Source of the DNA: Acanthacorydalis orientalis
Lineage: Eukaryota; Arthropoda; Insecta; Megaloptera; Corydalidae
Assembly (NCBI GenBank): GCA_034766995.1
Contig: CM068320.1
Span: 19,418,312-19,482,311 of the forward strand
DNA: 64,000 nucleotides
Reading direction: 5' to 3'
Below the pieces are notes generated by a model that did no database searches, was not told where the DNA came from, and was given only the letters and a program-made list of their open reading frames with translations. Positions 14,513 through 26,430 of the stretch are shown one piece after another; positions within the stretch are counted from its first letter, which is position 1; each line of letters opens with the position of its first letter. Made by a program: the position numbers and the translations under genes.

Positions 14513-15757
14513 CAATGCAGAGGATGTAAAAATGCGTATAAATGCGATTGTTCAGGACTAAAAGGAAAACCAGGAGCTCTTGGTATACCAGGAGTTCCTG
14601 GAACACAAGGCAGTCCTGGCGATACTGGTCCTGATGGACCTGAAGGACCGAAAGGTGAAAAAGGAACTAGTGGTGAATTTGGTGGAATGGGAGAGAAAGG
14701 CTATCGAGTAAGTTTAATGTTAATTCAATTAAATTAAATAAAAACGTATAATTTTTATTTTAGGGAGAGATCGGCTTGCCTGGATCGACTGGAACACCCG
14801 GAACATCTGTAAGTACTTTATTTACATTTATAAATTATATTTTCAGTGTACTGATAATATTAGGTTGGTAGAAAAATAATTGCAATTTATAACCTTCCAA
14901 TTCATATGCAGCTTCATACACTAGCTATTTTAAATAGTCCAGATCTGTTGGATGATTAATGCCGAACTTTTATGCAAGCTCTCGAATTGTTCGTAGTTCT
15001 GATTCAACTAACGCATTCAATTGGTTGTTATGAACTGAAGAAAGACATCCGCGACTTTCTACATTTTCAAGACTCTCGTCCTCAGCACAAACTTTTTGTT
15101 TAATTTACGAGCAGTTTTTGCTGCTTTACCATACGTTTTGAATTCGTACAAAAAATTGCTCTTATTTGTTTCGTTTCCCTCTTTAATTCAATAGCCCAAT
15201 TTGAAGCAACATTAATAATAAAACCAAAATAAGAACCGAAAAATGCACTTTAAAATGATATTAACATGAACACGATGAAATAACACTTTCACTCAAAAAT
15301 ATTAAAGTTAGAATTTAGAAAACAAAAACCGCAATTATTTTCCTACCAACCTAATATATTGCACGTGTTACTCAATATGATATTTAATTAAAATTATTTT
15401 TTATTACTTCATTCAATTTAGGGATTACCCGGAGAAATTGGTCCTGCTGGACCAAAAGGATTAGATGGTTGTAATGGTACAGACGGACAAACTGGTTTAC
15501 CAGGCAAACCAGGATATCAGGGTCTAAGAGGTGAAGTTGGAGCTCTTGGACTTCCTGGTATACCAGGTGAAGCTGGTGAAGGAGGTGTAAATACGAAAGG
15601 TGTAAAAGGTGACCGCGGAGAGTTTGGAATACCAGGCTCACAAGGACATGGAGGCTTACCGGGTTTGGATGGTATTTTCGGATATCAGGGAACTCCTGGA
15701 GATCAGGTTAATATACATATTACACTCGCTCGCGCGCACACACAAACACACACACAC

Positions 15758-15814
<57 letters not shown>

Positions 15815-18800
15815 ACAATAATCTTATTTTAGGGTTATGAAGGAGAATATGGGTTACCAGGCATTAAAGGGGGTCGAGGAGACTTTACATATGGTTTAAA
15901 AGGATTAGAAGGTGACAGAGGTGATAGAGGTGAACCAGGCCCTGCTGGATCTACTAGTTCCAAAGAGCCTCCTGTAGTTGTCCATTCAAAAGGGCAAAAG
16001 GGGCCAAAAGGCTTTTTAGGTGATATAGGGGGTTTTGGTAGAAAAGGAGAACGTGGTTTTAGAGGACCAAAAGTTTGTAAAATTTATGTCATTAGAAAAT
16101 ATATATGTTAGTATATAATATGTGAATTATTTTTTATATAGGGTACATATGGTGTACCTGGCCGTAAGGGATATAAAGGCGAACAAGGAATTGACGGGCC
16201 CAGAGGTAAACAAGGAAGAGTAGGACCTGCAGGCGCTAGTGGAGAAAAAGGTGGAAAAGGAGCTCCAGGGTACGCTGGAACTTCTGGAGAAGATGGTAAC
16301 CCTGGAGAGAGTGGAGAAGAAGGACGTATAGGTATGCCTGGTGTTCAAGGACCCGAAGGTCCACAAGGAATATATGACCCAGACTTGGATGAAGAAGGCA
16401 AATTTGGTGTTATGGGCATGCAGGGTCCAATAGGTCCTAAAGGAGCAATGGGGTTAGATGGGGTACCTGGCGAATCAGGAAAAAGAGGTTTTATTGGACC
16501 ACCTGGCGCTCCTGGTCCTACAGGTGAACTAGGAATTCCTGGGAAAAAAGGAAAGAGTGTAAAAGGGGAACAAGGAATGGATGGAATCACAGGCCCTCCT
16601 GGTTCACAAGGTCCACCTGGTGCTCCAGGACCAATGGGACCTTATGGGGAAAAAGGTTTTTCTGGTCAGACTGGAACTGGCATTGTAGGGGAAGATGGGT
16701 TACCTGGAGGAGATGGATATCCAGGTTTAGCAGGAGAGAGAGGAGACACTGGGTTAACTGGCCCTAAAGGATATCCTGGAAGAGGTTTTGCAATAAGAGG
16801 ACCACCAGGGGAACCAGGACCAATAGGTATTCCTGGGTTGTCTGGTGATCATGGATATCCTGGAATTCCTGGTCTTCATGGTCGTAAAGGAATGCGCGGA
16901 GATGATTGTGGTGTATGCAGACCTGGTAAATCCACATAAATTTTATAAATTTTCAAAAAAGTCCACATGCTTTTAAAATTATCATCAGTTTTTTAAGATC
17001 AATGACTAAAGAAAGATACCTTCTAATTTGAACATTTTTCCAATTAGAAGATATCTTTATCTCGTATTTAACTTCTTCATTAGTTTCAACATGTCACAAC
17101 ATATAAAAAATAATCTTATAACTTATATAAATAATATATCTTTCGTAAAGAAAGTTCTATTTGCACCATCATGTAAACAAATCTTGATGTTCTGCAATTA
17201 ATAATGACATCACTACTGCAACAAGCATAAGCATCAATCAATAATCAATTACTATGAATTTTTAACTGAAAAATGTTTGCTGGATTTTTGAAAGGATAGA
17301 ATGTGACTATATTAGTGAATGCTTTATCTGTGAACCTAAATTAATGTAATCTAAGTAAAGTTAATACTTTCGTATATATGAAAATCTTTTAATTATTAAC
17401 AGTATTCCTTTTCTAGGATTCCCTGGCATTAAAGGAGAAACAGGAAATTCTGGATTGAATGGAAGTCCAGGTTTACCTGGTTATCCTGGGTTGCCTGGAA
17501 TTCGTGGAGATAAAGGCCAGCCTGGTAAATATGGGCAGCCTGGACCACCAGGATTACAAGGTCTTGCTGGTGCTGCTGGATTGGCTGGTAACCAAGGAGC
17601 AAAAGGCATTAAAGGAGATATAGTCGGCGGAGATATCAGAAACATAATTAAAATTGAGAGAGGTGATGAAGGTTCTCGAGGTTTTCCGGGTTTGCAAGGT
17701 TTACAAGGAGATCAAGGTCCTGAAGGACCTCCAGGAATACACGGACTTCAAGGGGTTAAAGGAAAAAAAGGACAAGATGGTGAAGTCGGTATTAAAGGAA
17801 GAGATGGATATAGAGGAATTGATGGAAGACCAGGTCAGAAAGGGGATCCAGTATCTATTCCTAAACAGTTTTTAATTGGAGATCCTGGCTACGATGGAAT
17901 CACGTATGTTTGTTACAATAATATTTAAAAAAGAATCTTATTGATGAATTTCTATATTTTGTATTTATTTCTCATTTTATAAAAATACTTCTTTCCTTTG
18001 TATTAGTGTCTTGCAGTTTCTGGCATTATTTCTTATCTTGTGCCGTTTCAAAGTGTTCATTTTAAATTAATTTTGTAATTTTCAAAAAAGAAGAAAATTT
18101 GATGAAGATTGATAAAAAAAGCGAGAAAGAAATTTTCAATTTACATCCAATTTTTGAATATTAATATACATTTTGTCATAGTGAAGAATATATCCACAAA
18201 ACAGTTTTTGTATTCACATGAAATATTGAAGGGCTATAAATTGTTAACTAAACAATTTTAAATTTTGGATTCAAACTTTTTTTGGTTAATGTATGAGTTT
18301 AAAAACTGAAAAATATTGTTGCAAGAAATTCAGTCGTCAGTTAAAAATCACGTCAAGTTTTTGTCTAATACAAATATATTGAATTTAAAAAAGCATTAAA
18401 ATTAAAGACGAAAATAAATTGGTATTTAAATTACTAAATTACTTTTTAAATGCTTTGTATTTTTTATAATATTGATTATTACATTCCTTTTACACTACCA
18501 TTACACATTTATAAAAATATTCATATTTAGAGGAGCACGTGGAGATCGAGGAGAAGAGGGACCGCCTGGTGAAAGTGGAGATAGTGGAAGTTTCGATATA
18601 GAAACTAGAGGAGACAAAGGAATCAAAGGGGAAATGGGAGATAAAGGTAATCATTATAATTAACTTTTTATGTCATAATTATATTGGTTATATCATATCA
18701 TTACAGGATTAAGAGGACGGCCTGGCCCTTCTGGTTATGTTGGTGATATGGGAATTTTTGGTCTGCCTGGTCGCCAAGGTGCTTCTGGTTCTTCTGTAAT

Positions 18801-19120
18801 GGGTCCACAAGGATTTAAAGGTTATCCAGGCATACTAGGTCAAGAGGGACCAAGAGGCTCGCCTGGAACTGATGGGAGAGATGGAGAGCATGGAATTACT
18901 GGAAGGGGAGGTCAAAAAGGTGACCGTGGAGATCCAGGTCTAAATATATTAGGAGGTAATATGGGTAAACCAGGATTACCAGGACAAAAAGGAGAAATCG
19001 GCGATGAAGGAGTACGTGGAAATTCAGGAAAACCGGGCATATTTGGAGATAAAGGTGGTAAAGGTTCCAAAGGGGCACCAGGTTTAGCTGGATATCAAGG
19101 AATACCAGTACGTATAGAAA

Positions 19121-19151
<31 letters not shown>

Positions 19152-21593
19152 GGTATATTTACTATTTATTATTAATATTATTATAATTACCACTAGGGTC
19201 GTAAAGGTCTCCCTGGAGATATGTTGATAGGGCTACAAGGATCACCAGGATTGCCAGGATTGCCCGGTCGTCCTGGATCTATAGGTGAAATAGGTGAACC
19301 AGGGGAAGACGGTTATCCAGGAATGCAAGGATTAAAAGGATATAAAGGAGAAATTGGACCCTTTGGTTTAAGAGGATTCAGTGGTGACATAGGTCTTCAA
19401 GGATACCATGGTCTTGATGGAAGGATAGGGGTAGCTGGAGTAAGAGGTGATGATGGTGACCAAGGAATGATGGGTTCTCCAGGCGCTGAAGGAAGACCAG
19501 GTATTCCAGGTGCACCTGGAATTCATGGAGAAAAAGGAAAAATAGGAGATGAGGGTCCAATAGGATTAGATGGATATCCTGGAGCACCTGGACGTCCTGG
19601 TCTAAGAGGAGATTCTGGAATTGACGGTCCGCCTGGATTACCTGGTGATGCATCCTTTAGCGGACCAAAAGGAGACATAGGTGAATCTGGTGAAATGGGA
19701 CCTATTGGTTTCGACGGTATTCCTGGTAAAATGGGTGAAAAAGGACCATCTGGAGATGCAGGATATGTTTATGATGGCCCACCAGGCGAAAAAGGTTCAA
19801 TAGGTGATATTGGTTTAAATGGAAGGCCAGGAAGCTCTGGTTTCAAGGGAATAATAGGAGAATATGGTTTTGTGGGTTCAAAAGGTGTACAAGGAGACAA
19901 AGGAATCAAAGGTTTTTCAGGTTATCGCGGTCGTGATGGTATTAATGGTTATAAAGGTATGATGGGTTCACCAGGACCAAGAGGATTTGATGGTTTAAAA
20001 GGAGAACGTGGAATGGATGGTGATCCCGGTTTAATGGGACGACCAGGTTTTCCAGGAGATGTAGGTCCAGATGGACTGAAAGGAATTTCAGGATTCCCCG
20101 GTCCGAAAGGTAAAACAGGTTTACCTGGTTTTAGTCAATATGGTAAAGGAGTTAAAGGCAGTAGAGGTGATGACGGGTTAAATGGATTGCCAGGATTGTA
20201 TGGGTTACCAGGAGAAGTAGGTTTTCCTGGAAATTACGGTGAAAAAGGAGACGAAGGAGAAATTGGATATCCAGGAGATATAGGTGAATTTGGCTTACCT
20301 GGAATTCCTGGGGAAAAAGGAGATAAAGGTTTACCAGGATTAACTGGTGTGTCTGGATTGTATGCAGAAAGAGGAGAACCTGGTCGTATAGGTTTAGATG
20401 CTATTCCTGGAATACCTGGTAGGCCTGGACAAAAAGGAGCTCCTGGAGTATACGGTGAAGAAGGTGAAAGAGGTATTGACGGACCAGCTGGCAAAAGTGA
20501 AAAGGGAATTAAAGGAATGGAAGGATACCCAGGTAGACCTGGATATGCTGGACGTCCAGGAACAAATGGTCTACCTGGTGAACCTGGATTTATTGGATTT
20601 CGTGGTTTGAAAGGCATGCGAGGAGATATTGGAATTCATGGAATTAGTTTTAAAGGGATGGAGGGTAACCAAGGTCCTCCAGGTCGGCCAGGATTTGAAG
20701 GAACTCCAGGAATGCGCGGTGAATCAGGTTATTATGGATTATCTGGTCTACGTGGAAGTAAAGGTATGAAAGGATTACCTGGAGATGCTGGTTTAGTCGG
20801 AATACCTGGTGATGATGGGTTCAAAGGAATTAAAGGGGATAGTGGTGAACCTGTGTTTGAAGGTGATATATTGCCCGGTATGCCTGGGGATACTGGTTTT
20901 CGTGGATTACCTGGTATGGTAGGAGATTTTGGTTTAGATGGACTACCTGGTTTAGATGGAATACAAGGAAAAATAGGTGAAGATGGGGAAAATGGTTTTG
21001 ACGGTCTTCCTGGACTTGAAGGACCAAGAGGTATAAATGGTATGCCAGGAATTCAAGGAAATTCTGGTAGACCAGGACCAAGAGGTTATCCTGGTCAACG
21101 AGGTGATCCAGCTCCACCTGGTCCAGGTCCTAAAAGTAGAGGATTCTTTTTCACAAGACATTCTCAATCTGAGTATATACCAATCTGTCCTAGAGATTCA
21201 GTTAAGATGTGGGATGGATTTTCTTTACTACACATAATGGGAAATGCAAAATCACATGGGCAAGATTTAGGTAATTTAAATAGTTCTATCAAATAATTAT
21301 AATTGTACAATTAAATAAATATTTGCTACATATGGAAGTATATATGTATATAATTTGTTTTTGTATACGACTTTATATATGTATATTTATATGTCGCAGA
21401 ATTGTGACTATTCTGTGATATATCTAATATGTAAGTATATAGAATATAGCATATATGAGTCTTATTTGGCCATTTCATTGCCTTTTTCCATTGCAATAAA
21501 TTTTAAAACTTTAATATGTATCAGATGTTTAAGTATTATAATGTTCATATATATATATTCATATCATAATATATTCATATGTATATATGTATG

Positions 21594-21649
<56 letters not shown>

Positions 21650-21653
21650 TATG

Positions 21654-21696
<43 letters not shown>

Positions 21697-22765
21697 ATAA
21701 AATAGTTTTTCTTTTGTAGGTGCACCAGGAAGTTGTTTACGTAAATTTTCTACAATGCCTTATATGTTTTGTAATTTAAATAATGTTTGTGATTATTCTC
21801 AAAGAAATGACTACAGTTATTGGTTGTCAACTAATGAACCTATGCCCATGATGATGACACCGATTCCATCAAAAGAAGTTGGTAGATACATTTCAAGGTA
21901 AGTACAATTTTTATAATTAAGTGAATCAATTAAATATTAAAATATGAATAAATTCATTTAAAGGTGCTCTGTATGTGAAGCTCCTACAAGAGTTATAGCG
22001 CTACACAGTCAATCTATGACCATTCCTAAATGTCCAGAAGGTTGGGACGATTTATGGGTTGGCTTCAGTTTTATTATGGTAAGTTTAGTTATATTAATAG
22101 TTAAAAAACTGAATATATATATATCATTATTATTCATAATGTTTTTTATGAATAAATAGTTTACATTTTTGTTTCGTAAATATCTTTTCTTTTTTAAAAA
22201 AAATTCATTTAGATAAGTAAAATTCATATATAATTATCATAATTAAAATATTGAATTTTTGTACAAAATAAAATAATGTAACTAGCTCATATTAATTCAT
22301 TAATGAGTTTTATAACTAATGCCTCAAAATTTCTAGCACACTGATGCTGGTGCTGAAGGAGCAGGTCAATCACTTGTATCTCCAGGATCTTGTCTTGAAG
22401 AATTTAGACCAAAACCGTTTATTGAATGCCATGGAATAGGGCGGTGTAACTATTTTGCAACTGCACATTCTTATTGGCTTGCAACAATAGAAGATTATGA
22501 TATGTTCCGTAAACCTAGACAACAAACTTTAAAGGCAGATCTTACATCACGAGTTAGTAGATGTGCAGTTTGTATAAAACGACGTGGTGGAGTTTCATCA
22601 CCAAAATATGCAGAAACGCCCATTATACCTGATCCCGCAGAGCTTACACACTATAGACCAACATTGATTCCTTCCCCTCCTAGCACAGCTGTTCCAGAAC
22701 GAAGACCTTTCCGACGTCCAAGACCCAGGTCACGTGCTCGGCAACCATATAATATAAGAAACTAG
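14513..22765 (+). CDS. Collagen type IV alpha chain (alpha1-like), 5' partial
   Basis: Basement-membrane network collagen, secreted as triple-helical trimers. Exons read: 14513-14707, 14764-14808, 15422-15706, 15833-16072, 16142-16925, 17417-17903, 18531-18646, 18707-19107, 19197-21270, 21720-21897, 21964-22078, 22337-22765. They join in frame to 5349 nt (1782 residues plus stop). The first exon opens at codon phase 0 with a Cys cluster ([15 protein letters not shown]) typical of the 7S region. Long Gly-X-Y repeats with interruptions follow. From about 21141 comes NC1: all 12 cysteines are visible, with [28 protein letters not shown] and SRCAVC motifs closest to vertebrate alpha1. The Met cluster (EPMPMMMTP) and the Lys in [11 protein letters not shown] sit where the sulfilimine cross-link residues of NC1 lie. 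A 59-residue Arg/Pro-rich tail after NC1 is unusual. The signal peptide and first exon(s) were not found. AATAAA occurs at about 22860. Confidence 0.95.
14860..15354 (-). mobile_element. Internally deleted mariner relic in collagen intron
   Basis: A 495-bp element between exons two and three listed for the collagen. Its ends are inverted repeats beginning TTAGGTTGGTAG, continuing with an AATAATTGC core, and it is flanked by TA on both sides (14858-14859, 15355-15356). Read on the minus strand, roughly 14950-15110 encodes a decayed mariner N-terminal segment including [12 protein letters not shown], then [19 protein letters not shown], matching the linker and second helix-turn-helix of mariner transposases. 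Frameshifts and stops are present and the catalytic half is absent. It is non-coding today. The 72-bp MITE at 6002-6073 shares its ends. Confidence 0.8.
15728..15812. repeat. Compound (CA)n-(TA)n microsatellite in collagen intron
   Basis: CG/CA-rich start, then a long TA run ending about 20 bases before the next splice acceptor. Length variation here could affect the 3' splice context. Confidence 0.9.
17012..17058. other. Short intronic inverted repeat (hairpin)
   Basis: Arms 17012-17028 and 17042-17058 are 17 bases each with one mismatch, separated by a 13-base loop, in the collagen intron 16926-17416. No function can be assigned. Confidence 0.6.
21584..21690. repeat. (AT)n microsatellites in collagen intron
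   Basis: Two AT runs separated by TTCATATGTTC in the intron that splits the NC1 domain; the second ends about 30 bases before the acceptor. Confidence 0.95.
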
Positions 22766-23711
22766 TGGTGTTATTTAAGTAAACAAATCTAAACAGTTTT
22801 ATAAAATTATAAACTAGATCTAAACACACTGCCAATTTTTAAATGTTTTTTAATATTAAAATAAATATTACCAAATGATGATAATTGAATATTATCATGT
22901 GTATATTAGTCATGTATGAAAATATAATTTAGAAATTTATAAATATAAAAATTGTTAAAATTATAATTATCAATTATTTTACTAATGAATCATTAGTGGT
23001 GTAATATAATATTTACTTGTAATTTTTTATGTGATTTAATTTATGCTTCAATACTTAATAATAAAAATAAAACCATTTTATTCAGAATATATATGTATGT
23101 ATGTGTGTATGTATGTAGACACATCATATATACAATATCTATTTTAATGTACACAAAAATTTATCAAGAAATCTATATACATTTAGTAAAAACTTTTTCA
23201 GTAGTATTATGACACGTGAAAGAAGAAATATTTTATAACTAATAAAATAAAAATTTAGTTAACAGTTGCCATATTTTTTGTGGTTTATTAAATGACACAT
23301 TACTATGTATATATATTTTTTTATTTCAACATTATAAAGGATGCAATTAGTTTACACTAAAATTCATTTGTATGTATATATATATATACACGTGTATGCA
23401 TACATTAAAAATTAAAATTTTCTCTAATTCATTTGACAGATTTAATTAGAACATCTTTAGTATTAGACTTTCCAACCTTTATTTTTTTTTATTTGGAGAT
23501 GTTGATAGACATATGTAATTGTATGTAAATTTGCTCATTTTATGTAATGTGTCTGACTTAATGTTCACTGATTTTTGTTTAATGAATTAAAATGTAAAAT
23601 ATAATTAATGAGTACATGTATCCGTCATTATTATGTACAATTTTCAGATTAATTTCTTAATGTGATTCAATTTAGGCTTCCACATGGAAGAATTAGAAGG
23701 AGGCACAGGGG
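22766..23711. other. 3' flank of the collagen gene
   Basis: AT-rich sequence with the presumed collagen 3' untranslated region (AATAAA near 22860 and again near 23060). No other gene or element is visible. Confidence 0.5.
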
Positions 23712-23816
23712 TTAAGAAAAGTCATGATATTTTTTGTTTAGTATGTTAGTTCAATTCAGTTCTAAAATACAATTGAACTAAAATACTAAATGGGAGAGGA
23801 CATGACTTTCTTTTAA
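23712..23816. other. Long imperfect hairpin, candidate small-RNA precursor or MITE
   Basis: Arms of about 45 bases. The inner stem pairs TTTAGTATGTTAGTTCAATT (from about 23738) with its inverted copy from 23771 at one mismatch. The outer stem pairs AAAAGTCATG near the left end with CATGACTTTCTTTT near the right. The loop is about 14 bases and the middle of the stem has an unpaired bulge. Both ends carry TTAA. The length and single-loop shape fit a microRNA precursor; the TTAA ends also fit a tiny piggyBac-type MITE. The sequence alone does not decide. Confidence 0.5.
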
Positions 23817-23861
23817 TTTTTGTGTTTTTTTAAATACTTTAATGCAGAAGTTTAAGCTGAA

Positions 23862-23872
<11 letters not shown>

Positions 23873-23911
<39 letters not shown>
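23873..23911. repeat. Compound (AT)n-(AG)n microsatellite
   Basis: AT repeat passing into AG repeat shortly left of the piggyBac insertion. Confidence 0.9.
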
Positions 23912-24004
23912 GGAGCACCTTTTTAAATATAACCTAAATCGTAAAAATAATAATTTAAAATTTTTTGTGTAAATTGAAAAAACATTTCATATTTTTCAGT
24001 TTAA

Positions 24005-25756
24005 CCCTTATGTTAGTAACCAACTTTACCGACGTCTTTTAGCAACCGGGTACCCGGGTACCCACAGACCTGAGTATTAAAAATTTTGTTTATTTTATTA
24101 AAAAAATGTTTTTCTAAACATTTTTTTCTTGAAATATTAATAATTAGTGATAATTTAAAGAAAAAAAATAATAACAATATAGAATTGTGAATGACATCTG
24201 AAACCTATTTGGAGCACTGCAGGTAGTCGGCCGGTTTTTATTGTTCGGAGCCGAGCAGATTCCATAATATTCTGCGTTTTTTGAGATTCGACGATAGTAA
24301 TACTCGAAGTCAACGTAAAAAAGAAGACAAGGCAGCTCCAATTCGTGATGTGTGGACAATGTTGAATTCCAATTTAGCTCAGATGTACAAGCCAACCGCA
24401 AACTTGACTATTGATGAACAGCTTTATCCATACCGTGGCCGTACTGGATTTACTCAATATATACCATCGAAACCACCTAAGTACGGTATAAAGATCTGGT
24501 GGATTTGTGTTGCGGAAAACGCATATCCTTTGCAAGGGATTATGTACACTGGTAAAACAGATAACACTCGAGAAAAAAATCAGGGTGAAAGAGTAGTGAA
24601 AGAATTAGCGGCTCCGTATCGAGGTAGTGGTAGAAACATCTGCATGGATAACTTCTTTACTACTCTACCCGTTGCTAAACATTTGTTATCGTGGAATATT
24701 ACCATTGTTGGCACGGTAAAAAAAAATAAACCTTACATCCCTAGTGTTATGGGAGCAAATAAGACACGGGAGCAGTATTCGACAGTTTTTGGATTTCACG
24801 AAAAAGTTACCATGTGTTCCTACGTTCCTAAAAAAAATAAAGCTGTCATTCTGTTATCTACAATGCATTCAGATGCATCTGTTAGTGATGACGCTAAACA
24901 AAAACCAGAAATTATAAATTTTTATAATAAATATAAAGCTGGTGTTGACACAATGGACCAAATGGTCCGGAGGTACACAAGTCAACGACGATCTTCGAGA
25001 TTGCCAATGGCAATATTCTTCAACATGCTAGACATTTCTTCACTTGCATCATATATAATTTATTATGAAAATAATAAAATGATCGCCAAAAAAACGACAG
25101 AACGTCGTCAATTTATGCGTAAGCTAAGTGAAGAACTTGCATTGCCGATGATTGAACACCGCACGGCGAATCCACAAGTAATGCGCCACTTCTCAACAAA
25201 AATTGCCATTGAAAGCATTTTAGGCCATGCACTGACAGAAACAGTCATGGTAAATCCTGGTCCAGTGATTCTAAAAGATAAAACCAGAAGAAAAAAAGTA
25301 ACAGGATCTTGCCATGTCTGCAATGCCTTGCCAATAAGAAGACGGCGAAAGACTCGTAAGAACTGTGCCAATTGTCACCAACCAGTATGTGACGAGCACT
25401 CAGTTAATCTTGTACAATGTGTTCAATGTCATTAATTATAAAAAAAGTGTAATATTTCTTTATTTTTTTAATAAAATTTAGTTGCATGCATTTATAAAAA
25501 TTATCTTCAATTTATTTCCTATGCTTTCCACTGTGGGTACCCGGGTACCCGGTTGCTAATGGGGCGATGGCTGAAGTTTAAGCTTATTTTTTAAAAAAAG
25601 TAAAAAATAAATAAATTAAATGCACTCACAACTAGCTTTCTTTTAAGTTAAAAAACGACGATTTGAGAGCTTAAAATGAAATATTGAATTTTCTTTAAGC
25701 TATTCATACAAATACACCGCGGTGGGTACCCGGGTACCCGGTTACTAACATAAGGG
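24005..25756 (+). mobile_element. piggyBac element, 1752 bp, perfect ends, internally truncated
   Basis: Terminal inverted repeats CCCTTATGTTAGTAACC (24005-24021) and its exact complement (25740-25756) are each flanked by TTAA (24001-24004, 25757-25760), the piggyBac target site. A palindromic 16-mer GGGTACCCGGGTACCC occurs at 24048-24063, 25535-25550 and 25724-25739. The first two, extended by CGGTTG, form an internal inverted repeat of the kind piggyBac elements carry inside their tips. The element carries a transposase lacking its N-terminus. Perfect ends and an open frame suggest recent insertion. Confidence 0.93.
24227..25435 (+). pseudogene. piggyBac transposase, N-terminally truncated, catalytic core intact
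   Basis: An open frame begins after an in-frame stop at 24224-24226 and runs to TAA at 25435. The first plausible start is TTG at 24281 (384 residues); no ATG precedes it in frame. Similarity begins around FLRFDD and continues without break. Catalytic Asp candidates are in LTIDEQ, CMDNFF and GVDTMDQ. The C-terminus is a Cys-rich zinc-binding finger (CHVC, CANC, CDEH, CVQC). Family members are usually about 560-600 residues, so some 150 or more N-terminal residues are missing. It is probably not a working transposase, though the catalytic part is undamaged. Confidence 0.88.
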
Positions 25757-25865
25757 TTAATGTGTCTTATTAAAAACTAATTTATATATGTTTGATTACT
25801 ATATGGACATGTCAGGTACCTATCTGTTATACATAGATAAAGTTGACGTTTTACTCTTTAAAATT

Positions 25866-26430
25866 ATATATATATATATATAGATGGCATTCACAGATAA
25901 AGGTCGCACATCAGGTAAAATACAAAAATTCGTTTTTAATAAACCAAGCGGCTTCGCACCGTACTCTGTTCGGTCGCTGACCCCCAAAAGGGGGAATGCT
26001 TCACACCCCGATCACTATCATCGGTCTTCCCTAATAAATAACAAATTAACAAATTATACACACAAGTAATCTGAGTAAAATTTTTATTGGAAAAGTTTAT
26101 AAAAATTAATAACAAAATACGATGTTAAAATATGTAACAATTTTTTTACGCTAAAGCTCCAGTGAATACAATATTTTGTATAAATTTCATATCAGTTTTA
26201 CACTGAAATCGTATACCTTCTTCTGGTGTACGCCGTGAAAGAGCTACCAACGTGTGACTGATGTCAACCAATCAGAACAGAGACGATGCGATATCCATCA
26301 ACCAATCGATGATTGCAAATGGAAATGGTTAATGTGCTACTGGTAGAGTAGCATGGGGAACGGGATTGTGAGAAGTGGGTCTATACGAAAAACATTTTTT
26401 TGTTTTATGAAAATTTTACAATGGAATTAT
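25866..26430 (+). repeat. Interspersed repeat family R, copy 1
   Basis: This stretch shares a diverged but continuous match with 28253-28742 (same strand) and partly with 52738-52885 (opposite strand). The best-conserved block is AAAATTTTTATTGGAAAAGT with TTATAAAAATTA following (about 26079-26109). Other shared blocks are TGACTGATGTCAA, CGATATCCATCAACCAATC and GGTTAATGTGCTACT. Copy 1 follows directly on a short (AT)n run. A 61-residue frame at 25884-26069 is not supported as a gene. The class of element is unknown. Confidence 0.75.

Noticed and set aside
16345..21167. Pro- and Leu-rich frames antisense to, or out of frame with, the collagen exons
   Set aside because: Shadows of the Gly-X-Y coding sequence; the sense frame is fully explained by collagen.
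25884..26069. 61-residue frame beginning MAFTDKGRTS
   Set aside because: Lies inside copy 1 of the interspersed repeat, is not kept open in copy 2, and resembles nothing known.
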